A DNA stretch of 64,000 nt from Legionella parisiensis (GCF_001467945.1 NZ_LNYQ01000013.1:576626-640625); one strand, 5' to 3'. Positions 9,221 through 19,765 are shown, numbered from the stretch's first letter. Numbers and translations: made by a program. Notes: a model not told the origin generated them from the sequence alone.

Positions 9221-9398
9221 AGTATTTTCCTTCTCACAAGGTCAAGCGGTTTCCTCGGTGTTTTTCATTGAATAAAACTGCATCTATGGCACAGCACTCC
9301 ATCCATATAAAATTAGGACGATCTTTTTTTTGAAAAATACTTTTTTAGCTTGTATTACAGTATTTATATTAATTTGCTGTAATAAAAATTTAATAACC

Positions 9399-9426
9399 CT
9401 TGAAATCTTATTAGGTGCCCCCATCT
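9399..9426 (+). promoter_or_regulatory. Sigma-32 (heat-shock) promoter of grpE
   Basis: CTTGAAA (9399-9405), a 13-base spacer, then CCCCATCT (9419-9426). This is a near-perfect match to the RpoH consensus CTTGAAA-N11-15-CCCCATNT. It lies 42 bases before the grpE start, so grpE transcription should rise on heat or protein-folding stress. Confidence 0.88.
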
Positions 9427-9467
9427 CTGATTTTCACATTGCTAAGCTGTCGGATTAGGAGTATTGC

Positions 9468-10076
9468 ATGAGTAAAAAAAACGATAAAAAAAATTGGCAT
9501 CAATTTAAAGAAGAACATGAATCGAAAGGATCCAAAGAAGTTGAGCATCCTGAAGACACTATGGATTTGTCTGAGGAGATAGAACATCTGGAACCTTCTT
9601 TAGATCATCCAAGTTACGTGGAATTAAGTGAAAAACTCACTCTTGCTGAACAGCAAGCTCATGAAAATTGGGAAAAAGCAGTCCGTGCCCAAGCGGAACT
9701 AGATAATGTACGTCGTCGTGCCGAGCGTGAGGTGACCAATGCCCATCGATATGGTGTTGAGAAGTTAATTACTGATTTATTACCGGTAATTGACAGCCTG
9801 GAGCAAGCCTTGCAGCTGGCTGTTAAGGCAGAAGATGCTTCAATGCATGAAGGTCTGGAATTAACGCTGAAGCTCTTTATGGATGTATTGAAGAAATTCG
9901 ATGTTCAGCAAATTGATCCCACTGGTGCGCCCTTTGATCCCCAACTTCATGAAGCGATGTCGATACAAGTTGCACCTGATGCAGAACCCAACACAGTATT
10001 AACGGTATTCCAGAAGGGATACAAACTGAGCGATCGCGTTATTAGACCGGCACGTGTTGTTGTAGCAAAAAAATAA
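9468..10076 (+). CDS. grpE: GrpE nucleotide exchange factor
   Basis: GrpE is the ADP-release factor for DnaK. The 202-residue protein has a charged, disordered N-terminus (~1-50), a long coiled coil (~55-110, with ENWEKAVRAQAELDNVRRR) and the C-terminal beta wing ending GYKLSDRVIRPARVVVAKK, the family's closing motif. The length is normal. An AGGAG site lies 5-6 bases before the ATG. It heads the grpE-dnaK-dnaJ block and has its own sigma-32-type promoter. Confidence 0.97.
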   Translation: MSKKNDKKNWHQFKEEHESKGSKEVEHPEDTMDLSEEIEHLEPSLDHPSYVELSEKLTLAEQQAHENWEKAVRAQAELDNVRRRAEREVTNAHRYGVEKLITDLLPVIDSLEQALQLAVKAEDASMHEGLELTLKLFMDVLKKFDVQQIDPTGAPFDPQLHEAMSIQVAPDAEPNTVLTVFQKGYKLSDRVIRPARVVVAKK

Positions 10077-10093
10077 AAATGTGAGCTTTGTGG

Positions 10094-10121
10094 GTTGAAA
10101 TTGGCAAGTTATACCCCATAT
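10094..10121 (+). promoter_or_regulatory. Sigma-32 (heat-shock) promoter of dnaK
   Basis: GTTGAAA (10094-10100), a 13-base spacer, and CCCCATAT (10114-10121), again matching the RpoH consensus. It lies in the 90-base grpE-dnaK gap, 45 bases before the dnaK ATG. dnaK can therefore be transcribed independently of grpE as well as by read-through. Confidence 0.85.
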
Positions 10122-10166
10122 TAAAAATCATCGCATTAGAAATTACTACTTTGGAGCAAGAAGAGA

Positions 10167-12110
10167 ATGGCTAAAATTATAGGAATCGACTTAGGTACCA
10201 CTAACTCATGTGTCGCTATAATGGAAGGTGATAAACCTAAGGTTATTGAAAACAGTGAAGGCCACCGCACTACACCTTCCATCGTCGCTTTTACAGAGGA
10301 CGGTGAAGTATTAGTTGGACAATCTGCAAAACGTCAAGCAGTAACTAACCCTGATAAGACCTTATTTGCAATTAAACGATTGATTGGTCGTCGTTTTGAT
10401 GATGCGATTGTGCAAAAAGACATCAAGATGGTACCTTACAAGATTGTTAAAGCGGACAATGGTGATGCCTGGGTTCGTGTGAAAGATCAAGACAAAGCGC
10501 CACCACAAATTTCTGCTGAAGTATTGCGCAAAATGAAAAAAACCGCAGAAGATTATCTCGGTGAAGAGGTGAAGGAAGCGGTGATTACTGTTCCAGCTTA
10601 TTTCAACGACTCTCAACGCCAGGCAACCAAAGATGCTGGCCGTATTGCAGGTCTTGAAGTAAAACGTATCATCAACGAGCCTACCGCGGCCGCTCTTGCT
10701 TACGGTATGGACAAAAAACGTGGCGATTCAATCATTGCTGTGTATGACCTTGGTGGTGGTACTTTTGATATCTCAATTATTGAAATTGCAGAAGTAGATG
10801 GAGAACACCAATTCGAAGTACTCGCAACAAATGGTGATACCTTCCTTGGTGGTGAGGACTTTGACTTGGCTTTGATTGAATACCTTGCTTCTGAATTCAA
10901 AAAAGATACTGGTATTGACTTACACAACGATCCATTGGCGTTACAACGACTGAAAGATGCTGCTGAAAAAGCAAAAATCGAACTTTCCTCAGCACAACAA
11001 ACAGATGTTAATTTACCTTACATTACAGCTGATGCTTCTGGACCAAAACACTTAAATATCAAATTGACTCGCGCCAAACTGGAGTCTTTAGTTGAGAAAC
11101 TGGTTGAGCGTACCGTGGAGCCTTGCAAAATCGCATTGAAAGATGCTGGATTGACTGTATCGCAAATTAATGAAGTCATTTTGGTGGGTGGTCAAACCCG
11201 TATGCCTTTAGTCCAAAAAACAGTGGAAGAATTTTTTGGTAAAGAGCCACGTAAAGATGTTAACCCTGATGAAGCAGTTGCTGTAGGTGCTGCCATTCAA
11301 GCTGCAGTTTTATCTGGTGAAGTAAAAGATATTTTGTTACTTGATGTTACTCCTTTGTCTTTAGGTATTGAAACTATGGGGGGGGTGATGACAAAACTCA
11401 TCGAGAAAAATACCACAATCCCAACAAAAGCGACTCAGGTGTTTTCTACTGCGGATGATAATCAAACTGCAGTGACTGTACATGTATTACAAGGGGAACG
11501 AGATCAGGCCTCTGCAAATAAATCTTTAGGTCGATTTGATTTGAATGATATACCCTCTGCTCCACGTGGTGTCCCACAAATTGAGGTAACTTTTGATATT
11601 GATGCGAATGGTATCCTTAATGTTTCTGCTAAAGATAAAGCGACGGGTAAGGCCCAATCAATTGTCATTAAAGCATCCAGTGGTTTGAGTGATGAAGAAG
11701 TGGAAGCAATGGTCAAAGATGCTAAATCTCATGCTGATGAAGATAAGAAATTTAAGGAAATGGCAGAGCTGCGCAATCAGGCAGACAGTTTGATCCATAG
11801 CTGTGAAAAATCCATGAAAGATTTGGCAACTGACCTCAACGAAGATGAGAAAAAAGGAATTGAAAATGCTATTGCTGAATTAAAAGAGGCAATTCAGGGT
11901 AGTGATAAAGCACAAATTGAAGACAAATTAAAAGTGCTAAGCGATGCTTCTGCAAAAATGGCTGAGCGAGTTTATGCTAAAAAAGCATCAGAAGGACAGG
12001 CAGGACAAGAGCAGCCACACCAAGAACAAGCGCAACCCCAAGAGTCAGCTAAAGCTGATGAAGGTGTTGTAGACGCTGAGTTCGAGGAAGTTAAAGACGA
12101 TAAGAAATAA
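10167..12110 (+). CDS. dnaK: Chaperone DnaK (Hsp70)
   Basis: ATP-dependent Hsp70 chaperone of 647 residues. The N-terminal ATPase domain begins with [18 protein letters not shown] and includes the second phosphate loop [15 protein letters not shown] and the adenosine motif [14 protein letters not shown]. The substrate-binding domain (~390-505) starts after the linker [16 protein letters not shown]. The C-terminal lid ends in a Gln/Glu-rich tail with [11 protein letters not shown], the conserved co-chaperone-binding end. It works with GrpE and DnaJ encoded on either side. Confidence 0.98.
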   Translation: MAKIIGIDLGTTNSCVAIMEGDKPKVIENSEGHRTTPSIVAFTEDGEVLVGQSAKRQAVTNPDKTLFAIKRLIGRRFDDAIVQKDIKMVPYKIVKADNGDAWVRVKDQDKAPPQISAEVLRKMKKTAEDYLGEEVKEAVITVPAYFNDSQRQATKDAGRIAGLEVKRIINEPTAAALAYGMDKKRGDSIIAVYDLGGGTFDISIIEIAEVDGEHQFEVLATNGDTFLGGEDFDLALIEYLASEFKKDTGIDLHNDPLALQRLKDAAEKAKIELSSAQQTDVNLPYITADASGPKHLNIKLTRAKLESLVEKLVERTVEPCKIALKDAGLTVSQINEVILVGGQTRMPLVQKTVEEFFGKEPRKDVNPDEAVAVGAAIQAAVLSGEVKDILLLDVTPLSLGIETMGGVMTKLIEKNTTIPTKATQVFSTADDNQTAVTVHVLQGERDQASANKSLGRFDLNDIPSAPRGVPQIEVTFDIDANGILNVSAKDKATGKAQSIVIKASSGLSDEEVEAMVKDAKSHADEDKKFKEMAELRNQADSLIHSCEKSMKDLATDLNEDEKKGIENAIAELKEAIQGSDKAQIEDKLKVLSDASAKMAERVYAKKASEGQAGQEQPHQEQAQPQESAKADEGVVDAEFEEVKDDKK

Positions 12111-12154
12111 TTGAATGTATCGTCTTAGTAACTTAGGTGCTTTGTAGCCTAGGC

Positions 12155-12220
12155 ACAGCGAAGCGGAACCCGGAATTCGAAGCATGAATAAGCTCTTAAT
12201 TCCGGGTTCCGCTTCGCTGT
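12155..12220. repeat. Long perfect inverted repeat between dnaK and dnaJ
   Basis: Arms at 12155-12177 and 12198-12220 are perfectly complementary over 23 bases, with a 20-base loop. The flanks (TAGCCTAGG on the left, CTTAGGCC on the right) extend the pairing imperfectly. There is no T-run, so it is not a simple terminator. The core sequence (CAGCGAAGCGGAACCCGG) recurs in degenerate form at 29682-29761 and 52390-52432, marking a dispersed element. In this position it could stabilise or attenuate the dnaK-dnaJ transcript. Confidence 0.85.
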
Positions 12221-12269
12221 ACTACTTAGGCCGCATTGTCCATTTTAATTTTTAATATTGTGAGTAGTT

Positions 12270-13400
12270 ATGGAACAGCGGGATTATTATGAACTTTTAG
12301 AAGTAAGTCGAACTGCAAGTGACGCTGAAATTAAAAAAGCATATCGCAGATTGGCAATGAAGTATCACCCTGATCGTAATCCTGGTGATTCTGCTGCAGA
12401 AGAAAAATTTAAAGAAGTTCAATATGCTTACAGCATTCTTTCTGATCCACAAAAACGTGCAGCTTATGATCAATTTGGTCACGCAGGCGTTGATCCTTCC
12501 ATGCGCGGTGGGCAAGGAGGTTTTGGAGGTTTTGGCGATGTATTTGAAGATATTTTTGAAAATATCTTTTCGGGCGGGCGAGGGGCAGGACGACAATCTC
12601 GTGGCCAACGCGGCGCTGATTTGCAATTTAATGTGCAATTAACCCTTGAAGAGGCGGCGCAGGGTAAAGAAGTGCAAATCACAGTTCCCAGACATGGTAC
12701 TTGCTCTACCTGTAGTGGTAGTGGTGCCAAAAAAGGAACCCAACCAAAAACTTGTGAAACCTGTAGTGGTATGGGACAAGTCAGAATTCAGCAAGGTTTT
12801 TTCTCCATTCAGCAAACCTGTCCTAGTTGTCATGGCGAAGGAAAAATTATTTCTGATCCATGCTCAGACTGCCATGGTCAGGGCCGGGTACGTGAAAGTA
12901 AAAAACTTACGGTTAAAATTCCTGCAGGTGTTGATAATGGTGATCGAGTTCGCTTAAGCGGAGAAGGGGAGGCAGGTACTCATGGCGGTGGTCCTGGTGA
13001 TCTTTATGTACAAATCAACATAAAAAAACATGCTATATTTGAACGTCATGAAAATGACTTACATTGTGAAGCGCCAATAAGCTTTATTGTTGCGGCTATG
13101 GGTGGTTCTATAGAAGTGCCAACCCTTGAAGGACGCGTCACTTTAAAGATCCCCGAAGAAACGCAAACCGGTAAAGTGTTTCGTTTAAGAGGTAAAGGGA
13201 TGAAGTCTGTACGTGGGCATGGCCAAGGGGATTTATTATGTAAAGTGGTTATAGAAACCCCAGTAAATTTATCTCGAGAGCAAAAAGAATTATTAACTAA
13301 ATTTCAAGAATCATTGGAAAATTCTAAAGGAAAACATTCTCCACGGTCCAATTCTTGGTTTGCAGGCGTGAAAAAATTCTTCGAAGACATGAAATTTTGA
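12270..13400 (+). CDS. dnaJ: Chaperone DnaJ (Hsp40)
   Basis: Co-chaperone that delivers substrates to DnaK and stimulates its ATPase. The 376-residue type I protein has a J domain (~1-70) with the YHPDRNPGD (HPD) motif and a Gly/Phe-rich linker (~75-115). Four CxxCxGxG zinc repeats follow ([32 protein letters not shown]; ~140-205), then the C-terminal peptide-binding domains. No separate sigma-32 match is seen in the dnaK-dnaJ gap, so expression probably comes by read-through across the long hairpin. A terminator follows at 13422-13447. Confidence 0.97.
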   Translation: MEQRDYYELLEVSRTASDAEIKKAYRRLAMKYHPDRNPGDSAAEEKFKEVQYAYSILSDPQKRAAYDQFGHAGVDPSMRGGQGGFGGFGDVFEDIFENIFSGGRGAGRQSRGQRGADLQFNVQLTLEEAAQGKEVQITVPRHGTCSTCSGSGAKKGTQPKTCETCSGMGQVRIQQGFFSIQQTCPSCHGEGKIISDPCSDCHGQGRVRESKKLTVKIPAGVDNGDRVRLSGEGEAGTHGGGPGDLYVQINIKKHAIFERHENDLHCEAPISFIVAAMGGSIEVPTLEGRVTLKIPEETQTGKVFRLRGKGMKSVRGHGQGDLLCKVVIETPVNLSREQKELLTKFQESLENSKGKHSPRSNSWFAGVKKFFEDMKF

Positions 13401-13421
13401 GATAAGTAAGTTACAATTGCT

Positions 13422-13447
13422 CACATTTATCTAAATGTGCATTTTTT
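13422..13447 (+). terminator. Rho-independent terminator after dnaJ
   Basis: CACATTT (13422-13428) and AAATGTG (13433-13439) form a 7-bp stem with a 4-base loop, followed by CATTTTTT. It lies 22 bases after the dnaJ stop and closes the chaperone block. Confidence 0.7.
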
Positions 13448-13476
13448 GAACTTGAGTGTCGAGGAATATGAATTAC

Positions 13477-13506
13477 TTCCGGGTGAGGAAAAATTCTAAC
13501 CCGGAA
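13477..13506. repeat. Short inverted repeat upstream of carA
   Basis: TTCCGGG (13477-13483) pairs with CCCGGAA (13500-13506) across a 16-base loop. There is no following T-run on the plus strand. It lies ~95 bases before carA and may act in its leader or simply be a repeat fragment. Confidence 0.35.
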
Positions 13507-13602
13507 AATCTTTGTCAGAGAAATCTGGATATGTTTTTGCATCCAAGATGAAGTTCAAATGCCAATAGAGATTCCAGTTGAACCAAATAGAGTAGATCCA
13601 TG

Positions 13603-14712
13603 ATGAACCAACCAGCAATTTTAGTATTAGCCGATGGTACCGTTTATGAGGGCATTTCGGTAGGAGCAACAGGCGATTGTGTCGGCGAGTTGGTTTTTAA
13701 TACCTCTTTAACCGGCTATCAGGAAATGCTCACTGATCCTTCCTATACACGACAAATCATTACATTGACCACAGCACATGTAGGAAATACTGGATGTACG
13801 CATGAAGATATGGAGTCAAATAAAGTTTGGGCTGCGGGTTTGGTGCTTCGTAACTCTTCAATAATCCCTAGTAATTATCGTGCGGAACTATCTCTTCCAG
13901 ATTGGCTCAAAAAAAATGGAGTAGTTGCTATTGCTGGAATTGATACTCGGGATTTAACCTTACGTTTACGAGAACATGGTGCTTTGGGTGCTTGCATTAG
14001 TACTGATGTAGATAACCCTGAACTGGTTTTGGCAAAGGCACGATCTTTCTCTGGCTTGCAGGGTGTTGATTTGGCTTTGGAAGTTTCTAGAAAAACCATA
14101 GAGCGTTGGCATAATGGCCAAGGAGAATGGGGGAGCGGTTCCCAGCCGCAACAATTTCATGTCGTGGCCTATGATTTTGGAGTAAAGCACAATATTCTGC
14201 GTATATTGCATGATAAGGGATGTCATTTAACTTTGGTTCCGGCAAAAACTTCTGCAGCGGAAGTTTTAGCGATGAATCCCAATGGGGTATTTTTATCAAA
14301 TGGTCCAGGAGATCCACAGGCGTGCGATTACGCTATCCGTGCAACACAGGAATTTTTGGCCCATGGTATTCCTCTATTTGGCATTTGTTTGGGTTTTCAA
14401 ATTTTGGCTTTAGCTTGTGGTGGAGTGACTAAAAAAATGAAATTTGGTCACCATGGCGCCAATCATCCTGTAATTGAAACTGAAGGGAAAAAGCGCGTTT
14501 TTATAACCAGTCAAAACCATGGTTTTGCAGTTGATGAAGAGAGCTTGCCCGACTGTCTTGCGATTACTCATCGTTCTTTATTTGATAATACACTACAGGG
14601 TATCAGGCATAAGGAAAAACCAGCATTGGGTTTTCAAGGGCATCCGGAAGCGAGTCCCGGGCCTCATGATATAGAAATAATATTTAATGAATTTATACAA
14701 TTGATGAAATAG
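13603..14712 (+). CDS. carA: Carbamoyl-phosphate synthase small subunit
   Basis: CarA is the glutamine amidotransferase subunit that feeds ammonia to CarB for carbamoyl phosphate (arginine and pyrimidine synthesis). The 369-residue protein has the N-terminal CPSase small-subunit domain ([26 protein letters not shown]). A C-terminal class I glutaminase domain carries LFGICLGFQ (nucleophile Cys ~262) and [11 protein letters not shown] (His/Glu of the triad). The expected carB is not adjacent; metK follows instead. An ATG at 13600 immediately precedes the chosen start. Confidence 0.96.
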   Translation: MNQPAILVLADGTVYEGISVGATGDCVGELVFNTSLTGYQEMLTDPSYTRQIITLTTAHVGNTGCTHEDMESNKVWAAGLVLRNSSIIPSNYRAELSLPDWLKKNGVVAIAGIDTRDLTLRLREHGALGACISTDVDNPELVLAKARSFSGLQGVDLALEVSRKTIERWHNGQGEWGSGSQPQQFHVVAYDFGVKHNILRILHDKGCHLTLVPAKTSAAEVLAMNPNGVFLSNGPGDPQACDYAIRATQEFLAHGIPLFGICLGFQILALACGGVTKKMKFGHHGANHPVIETEGKKRVFITSQNHGFAVDEESLPDCLAITHRSLFDNTLQGIRHKEKPALGFQGHPEASPGPHDIEIIFNEFIQLMK

Positions 14713-14753
14713 GAAATATACCCAAGGTATATAATATTTAAGAGGACTAATTA

Positions 14754-15902
14754 ATGAATGAAAGTTACGTTTTTACGTCTGAGTCAGTTTCTGAAGGACA
14801 TCCTGACAAAATAGCCGATCAAATTTCTGATGCAATTCTAGATGCTATTTTAATGCAAGATCCTGCTGCGCGGGTTGCTTGTGAAGTGTTTGTCAAAACA
14901 GGTATGGTATTAGTCGGTGGGGAAATTACTACTAAAGCTTGGGTAGATGTGGAAGCGGTAACGCGACAAGTAGTTAAGGACATAGGTTATAATAGTTCGC
15001 AGATGGGTTTTGATTGGGAATCTTGCGCGGTACTTTCTGCTATAGGCAAGCAATCTCCTGATATTGCTCAAGGAGTAGATAATAAAGAAACAAGAATTCT
15101 TGGCGCCGGAGATCAAGGCTTAATGTTCGGTTATGCAAGCCGTGAGACTGATGTTTATATGCCAGCCCCTATTGCCTATGCTCATCGGTTGATGGAAAAA
15201 CAAGCTCATTTACGTAAATCAGGAGCATTACCCTGGTTGCGGCCTGATGCCAAATGTCAAATAACCTTAAAGTATGAACGAGGTATCCCTGTTGAAGTAG
15301 ACACCGTTGTTTTCTCAACACAACACGCAGCTGAAATTGGCTATAATGATTTAGTCGAGGCGGTGCGTGAAGAAATTATTAAAACAACCTTACCAGGTGA
15401 ATGGTTAACTCACAAAACACGTTACTTTATCAACCCAACAGGTCGGTTTGTTATTGGCGGCCCTTTAGGCGATTGCGGGCTAACTGGTCGTAAAATTATC
15501 GTAGATACTTATGGTGGCATGGCACGGCACGGAGGAGGATGTTTCTCAGGTAAGGATCCTTCCAAAGTAGATCGCTCCGCAGCATATGCAGCGCGACATG
15601 TTGCAAAAAATATAGTCGCTGCGGGATTGGCTGATAAGTGTGAGCTACAAATTTCTTATGCGATTGGTGTTGCTGAGCCTACTTCAATTTTTGTTGAAAC
15701 TTTTGGTACTGGCCGTTTGCAGAATAGCGAAATTATTGAATTAATTAATGCTCATTTTGACTTAACACCACAAGGTATTATTGAATATCATGATTTGCTT
15801 CGTCCAATCTACAGACAAACAGCTACTTACGGTCATTATGGACGTGAGAATTTTCCATGGGAACGTTTAGATAAAGTAACGGACCTACGTAAAGCTTTAT
15901 AA
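14754..15902 (+). CDS. metK: S-adenosylmethionine synthetase
   Basis: MetK makes S-adenosylmethionine from ATP and methionine. The 382-residue protein contains the N-terminal [20 protein letters not shown], the signature [12 protein letters not shown], and the P-loop-like GGAF-equivalent [18 protein letters not shown] near residue 265. The length is standard. It lies 41 bases after carA with AGAGGA upstream of the ATG, and ahcY follows after 61 bases, so synthesis of the methyl donor is paired with removal of its by-product. I see no SAM riboswitch in the short upstream gap. Confidence 0.97.
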   Translation: MNESYVFTSESVSEGHPDKIADQISDAILDAILMQDPAARVACEVFVKTGMVLVGGEITTKAWVDVEAVTRQVVKDIGYNSSQMGFDWESCAVLSAIGKQSPDIAQGVDNKETRILGAGDQGLMFGYASRETDVYMPAPIAYAHRLMEKQAHLRKSGALPWLRPDAKCQITLKYERGIPVEVDTVVFSTQHAAEIGYNDLVEAVREEIIKTTLPGEWLTHKTRYFINPTGRFVIGGPLGDCGLTGRKIIVDTYGGMARHGGGCFSGKDPSKVDRSAAYAARHVAKNIVAAGLADKCELQISYAIGVAEPTSIFVETFGTGRLQNSEIIELINAHFDLTPQGIIEYHDLLRPIYRQTATYGHYGRENFPWERLDKVTDLRKAL

Positions 15903-15911
15903 GAAAACTAT

Positions 15912-15948
15912 GATCTGTTGACCAAGAGAGTAGAATTGTCAACAGATC
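15912..15948 (+). promoter_or_regulatory. Hairpin in the metK-ahcY gap
   Basis: GATCTGTTGAC (15912-15922) and GTCAACAGATC (15938-15948) are perfect 11-base inverted arms with a 15-base loop. The right arm ends 3 bases before the ahcY Shine-Dalgarno AAAGGAG (15951-15957). There is no U-run, so it is more likely a translation- or stability-control structure than a terminator. It does not match any SAM or SAH riboswitch layout I know. Confidence 0.6.
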
Positions 15949-15963
15949 CCAAAGGAGACTCAA

Positions 15964-17289
15964 ATGGAACTTGTCAATAAAGTAGAAACAGGGAGTAAAA
16001 TGACAGAAGATTATAAAGTAGCTGACATGTCTCTCGCTTCTTGGGGGCGTAAGGAAATTGCAATTGCCGAAACCGAAATGCCTGGTTTAATGGCTTTGCG
16101 TGAAGAATTTGCTGCAACAAAGCCGTTAAAAGGTGCTCGAATCGCCGGTTGCTTGCACATGACAATCCAGACAGCAGTGCTGATTGAAACATTGATTGCT
16201 TTGGGTGCTGAAGTTCGCTGGTCTTCTTGTAATATATTTTCCACTCAAGATCATGCTGCCGCAGCTATAGCAGCTCAGGGCATCCCTGTCTTTGCCTGGA
16301 AAGGTGAAACTGAGGAAGAATACTGGTGGTGCGTGGAGCAAACCCTATCCGGGCCGAATGATTGGACTCCTAATTTATTGTTGGATGATGGTGGTGATTT
16401 GACGCAAATCATTCATCAAAAGTACCCGGAATTGTTACCTGGGATCAAAGGGGTTTCTGAAGAAACAACAACGGGTGTAGCTCGATTGTATGAAATGGCA
16501 AAAAAGAGTGAGTTAAAAATTCCTGCGATTAATGTGAATGATTCTGTCACTAAATCTAAATTTGATAACCTGTATGGTTGTCGAGAGTCCTTGTTGGATG
16601 GATTAAAGCGGGCTACTGATGTGATGATTGCAGGAAAGGTTGCTCTAATTTTAGGTTATGGTGATGTAGGTAAAGGATGTGCTCAAGCATTACGTGGTCA
16701 AGGTGCCGTTGTTTTAATTGCAGAAATTGATCCTATTTGTGCACTTCAAGCTGCAATGGAAGGATATCGCGTTGTGACTCTGGATGATGTTGCCGAGCAA
16801 GTAGATATTGTTATTACTGCTACGGGAAACTACCATGTAGTAACTCATGATCATATGAAGCGCATGCGCCATCAGGCTATTTTGTGTAATATTGGCCATT
16901 TTGATTCTGAAATCGACGTGCAGAGTTTAAAGAAATACCAGTGGGAGAATATTAAGCCGCAAGTTGATCATATCATTTTTCCTGATGGGAAACGTTTAAT
17001 TCTTTTAGCTGAAGGGCGTTTGGTTAATTTAGGTTGCGCTACAGGCCATCCAAGCTTTGTCATGTCAGCATCTTTTTCCAATCAAATTCTTGCGCAAATT
17101 GAATTATTTACAAATGCGGCTGAATATGACAGGCAAGTATATGTCCTTCCCAAATTATTGGATGAAAAAGTAGCTCGTTTGCATTTAGGACGCATCGGAG
17201 CGAAATTGACGCAACTCACCAAAGAACAAGCGGATTATCTGGGTGTGGCAATTACTGGTCCTTATAAGTCTGAGCAATATCGTTATTAA
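15964..17289 (+). CDS. ahcY: Adenosylhomocysteinase (SAH hydrolase)
   Basis: AhcY splits S-adenosylhomocysteine into adenosine and homocysteine, relieving inhibition of methyltransferases. The 441-residue protein has [21 protein letters not shown]-type N-terminal substrate residues, [13 protein letters not shown], and the NAD-binding [14 protein letters not shown] in the middle. It ends with the conserved C-terminal [10 protein letters not shown] that closes the active site. ATG 15964 is supported by AAAGGAG six bases upstream; an ATG 12 codons later ([11 protein letters not shown]) is an alternative. It is paired with metK. Confidence 0.97.
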   Translation: MELVNKVETGSKMTEDYKVADMSLASWGRKEIAIAETEMPGLMALREEFAATKPLKGARIAGCLHMTIQTAVLIETLIALGAEVRWSSCNIFSTQDHAAAAIAAQGIPVFAWKGETEEEYWWCVEQTLSGPNDWTPNLLLDDGGDLTQIIHQKYPELLPGIKGVSEETTTGVARLYEMAKKSELKIPAINVNDSVTKSKFDNLYGCRESLLDGLKRATDVMIAGKVALILGYGDVGKGCAQALRGQGAVVLIAEIDPICALQAAMEGYRVVTLDDVAEQVDIVITATGNYHVVTHDHMKRMRHQAILCNIGHFDSEIDVQSLKKYQWENIKPQVDHIIFPDGKRLILLAEGRLVNLGCATGHPSFVMSASFSNQILAQIELFTNAAEYDRQVYVLPKLLDEKVARLHLGRIGAKLTQLTKEQADYLGVAITGPYKSEQYRY

Positions 17290-17427
17290 TTTGATAAGTG
17301 CTTGTCTGAAATCGTGCTACGGCCATATTTGGCGTATCTTGCGAGAAAATCCAACTGTTTGAGTGAACATGGGAAATCAAAGACTATTATATGGCTTTAA
17401 GAAAATATAGTGCTCTAGGTTTTCCAT

Positions 17428-17895
17428 TTACCATCTATCTGATTTTGCATTTTGAGTAAAGTACTCATCAAGCCTACGTTTTGTTCCTGGACTCACCATG
17501 TCAGGTAAATCAGTGTAATCATACCAGGCCATTTGTTCAATTTCGTGAGAATAGGCTTCCCTAGAGGTAAAATTTTTAATGATGAAGATCACTGGATAGT
17601 CATTTACTCCCATGTAGGTATGAAAATAAATCCCAAATAGTTGCGGCTCTTCGGTTGGGATTATGCCTACTTCCTCCTTTAATTCCCGTATTATTGCTTC
17701 TTTAGCGGACTCACCTTTTTTTACACCTCCGCCTGGAAGATACCAATGGGGTTGATAAGTATGTTTTACCAAAAGGATCTGATGGTTGTGATTTAAAATA
17801 ATGGCACGAGAACCAAGAGTTTTTAAACCTAGTAAAGATTGTAGTTTTCGTATACAGCGAGTGCCATTTTTATAAAAAAAATATCGCAGGTTCAT
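17428..17895 (-). CDS. Nudix hydrolase
   Basis: A 155-residue protein with a complete Nudix box, GGVKKGESAKEAIIRELKEE followed by VGI, fitting GX5EX7REUXEEXGU. The box binds Mg2+ and cleaves nucleoside diphosphates linked to a second moiety. The preceding HWYLPGGG and the WYDYTDLPDMVSPGTKRRLDE tail are typical of small Nudix proteins. The substrate is unknown. A basic N-terminal ~25 residues precede the domain. It faces ahcY convergently. Confidence 0.88.
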   Translation of the reverse strand: MNLRYFFYKNGTRCIRKLQSLLGLKTLGSRAIILNHNHQILLVKHTYQPHWYLPGGGVKKGESAKEAIIRELKEEVGIIPTEEPQLFGIYFHTYMGVNDYPVIFIIKNFTSREAYSHEIEQMAWYDYTDLPDMVSPGTKRRLDEYFTQNAKSDRW

Positions 17896-18085
17896 GATGG
17901 GCTTTTTTTAATACAAACAATGGGATAGATGCAGTATATAGAGCGTGTGGGGAATTTCAACAACCTATTTTTAAGAATAATACATTACGTATAGGAGAGT
18001 ACCATTTTGGGATAAGTTTGATCTTGTTTTGCCATGTTTCTTATTGCATACTGAATTGCGATTTATTTTATAAGGAGATTGTTGC

Positions 18086-19765
18086 ATGTTTAAATCAGGG
18101 ATTTTGGGCTTAGGTCTTTTATCTATCGCACATAGTGTTTTTGCCTCACCCGCTCAAGACAGCGTTCGAGTCATAATCAAATATAAAGAACAAATAGCCA
18201 GTGTTTCTTCTTTAAAGTCACAAATAAACCAGGTAACCCAGTTACCCGTGAAAGAATTGAATCCTATGGCAAATGGTGCCTTCATATTAATTTTAGACAC
18301 AACAAACAGTACTTTGGTTAAAGAAGATGATAAGGACACTACGTCTTGGATTTTGGAACGTTTGCGTAAAAATCCCCAAATTTTATACGCTGTTAAAGAC
18401 CGAATTAGTTATTTTAAACCGGTTCCTGATCCTGAAATTTTGAGTACAGGTGATTTATTATCGCATGAAAGTCAGTGGGATGAGTTTTCCCGACCTGCAG
18501 GTATTATGCTCGAATCCAAGCCTGGAGTTAGAGATGGTGCCTGGGCCTATACTACGGGCTTTTCTAAAAAGCCAATAGTCGTTGCTGTTTTAGATACCGG
18601 AATCGCTTTAAATGATAGTTTGATCAATAACCTGGTAAAAGATAGTGCAGGTAATCTATGGGGTTGGAATTTTGCAGGAAATAATAATAATTTAATTGAT
18701 GAAACTCGATCTTACCATGGTACTCATGTTGCTGGGACCATTGCAGGTTATGGCAATGTTATGAACGGGATGGGCGAAGATTTAAAAATTCTTCCTTTAA
18801 AAATTCCTGCTGCTAATGGTATGTTTTATGAAAGCTCCGTCATTAACGCCATTTATTGGTCTGTAGGCGGTGATGTTCCTGGAGTGCCTAACAACATCCA
18901 CCCTGCTAAAATATTGAATATGAGCTTTGGCGTGGACAAGGGGCCTAAAGAAGAAATTGATTATTGTGATCAAGCCTTACAAGAAGCAGTCTTTTTTGCA
19001 CGTAAGAAGGGAGCGGTACTCGCTGTCGCAGCAGGGAATGATAATGTTTGGGAGCATTTTAATGCACCGGCAATTTGTAATGGAACCATTAAAGTCGCTT
19101 CTACTGGGCCTGAGGGGCTTAGGTCCTATTTTTCTAACTATGGTCCAAGCGTTACTATAGCTGCTCCAGGGGGGGACAAGCGTTATGGCCCTTGGGGAGG
19201 AATTTTATCTACAGTGAATCCCGGAGGTGGTTATAATGGATCCGGTTTTGATTTTTATCAAGGGACCAGTATGGCTACTCCCCATGTTGCGGGTGTTGCT
19301 GGATTGATTATTGCAGCGAGTGAAAAAGTTCTTAGCCCAGAACAAGTGGAACAATTACTTTATACAACGACACATGATTTTGGAGTAAGCAATGATGCGA
19401 ACAAATCGTGTGTTGGTAAAAAGCCCTGCGGACATGGAATTTTGGATGCCGAAAATGCGGTTAAGGCAGCAGCAGCGGGTTATGATCTTGTTTTCTCCGC
19501 TCCCCAAATAGAACGTTTGCCAGTGAAAGACTGCGGGAGGAGTGCACTGACTCCTAACAAGACTCGTGTTATGTCAGCAGGGCGAGTTTGGATACAAAAC
19601 AATACAAGATGTGAGGCTGGAGCTAACGTTCAAAAACCTCATGTAGAACAATCTAAAAATGGAACTATTATTGCCTATTATGGTTCTGTAAGCTATCAGC
19701 TCGATCAAAGCGCTTACAAGTCATGCCATGTAATTGGCTATGATGGGGTTGGTTGTTATTTATAA
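18086..19765 (+). CDS. Secreted subtilisin-like serine protease (S8 family)
   Basis: A 559-residue exported protease. It has a signal peptide of ~21 residues (MFKSGILGLGLLSIAHSVFA) and a pro-region to ~150. The catalytic domain carries the full triad: AVLDTGIA (Asp ~170), YHGTHVAGTIAG (His ~211) and GTSMATPHVAGV (Ser ~395). The oxyanion Asn region AVAAGNDN is present. The C-terminal ~90 residues are Cys-containing (KDCGRS, TRCEAG, SCHVIGYDGVGCYL) and probably disulfide-bonded. AAGGAG precedes the ATG. An extracellular or periplasmic location is expected; type II export is plausible for Legionella but not shown by sequence. Confidence 0.93.
   Translation: MFKSGILGLGLLSIAHSVFASPAQDSVRVIIKYKEQIASVSSLKSQINQVTQLPVKELNPMANGAFILILDTTNSTLVKEDDKDTTSWILERLRKNPQILYAVKDRISYFKPVPDPEILSTGDLLSHESQWDEFSRPAGIMLESKPGVRDGAWAYTTGFSKKPIVVAVLDTGIALNDSLINNLVKDSAGNLWGWNFAGNNNNLIDETRSYHGTHVAGTIAGYGNVMNGMGEDLKILPLKIPAANGMFYESSVINAIYWSVGGDVPGVPNNIHPAKILNMSFGVDKGPKEEIDYCDQALQEAVFFARKKGAVLAVAAGNDNVWEHFNAPAICNGTIKVASTGPEGLRSYFSNYGPSVTIAAPGGDKRYGPWGGILSTVNPGGGYNGSGFDFYQGTSMATPHVAGVAGLIIAASEKVLSPEQVEQLLYTTTHDFGVSNDANKSCVGKKPCGHGILDAENAVKAAAAGYDLVFSAPQIERLPVKDCGRSALTPNKTRVMSAGRVWIQNNTRCEAGANVQKPHVEQSKNGTIIAYYGSVSYQLDQSAYKSCHVIGYDGVGCYL

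Larger units (their letters stand above)
8901..9467. other. ~570-bp spacer before grpE
   Basis: The only plausible gene is the small minus-strand frame at 9011-9220, listed separately. The right end holds the heat-shock promoter at 9399-9426 and the grpE ribosome binding site (AGGAG, ~9458). The remainder is AT-rich with no structure I can assign. Confidence 0.5.

Noticed and set aside
12155-12220. Simple intrinsic terminator after dnaK
   Set aside because: No T-run follows, the stem is too long, and related copies occur elsewhere; better described as a dispersed repeat.
14713-14753. SAM riboswitch before metK
   Set aside because: The 41-base gap is too short and shows no matching fold.
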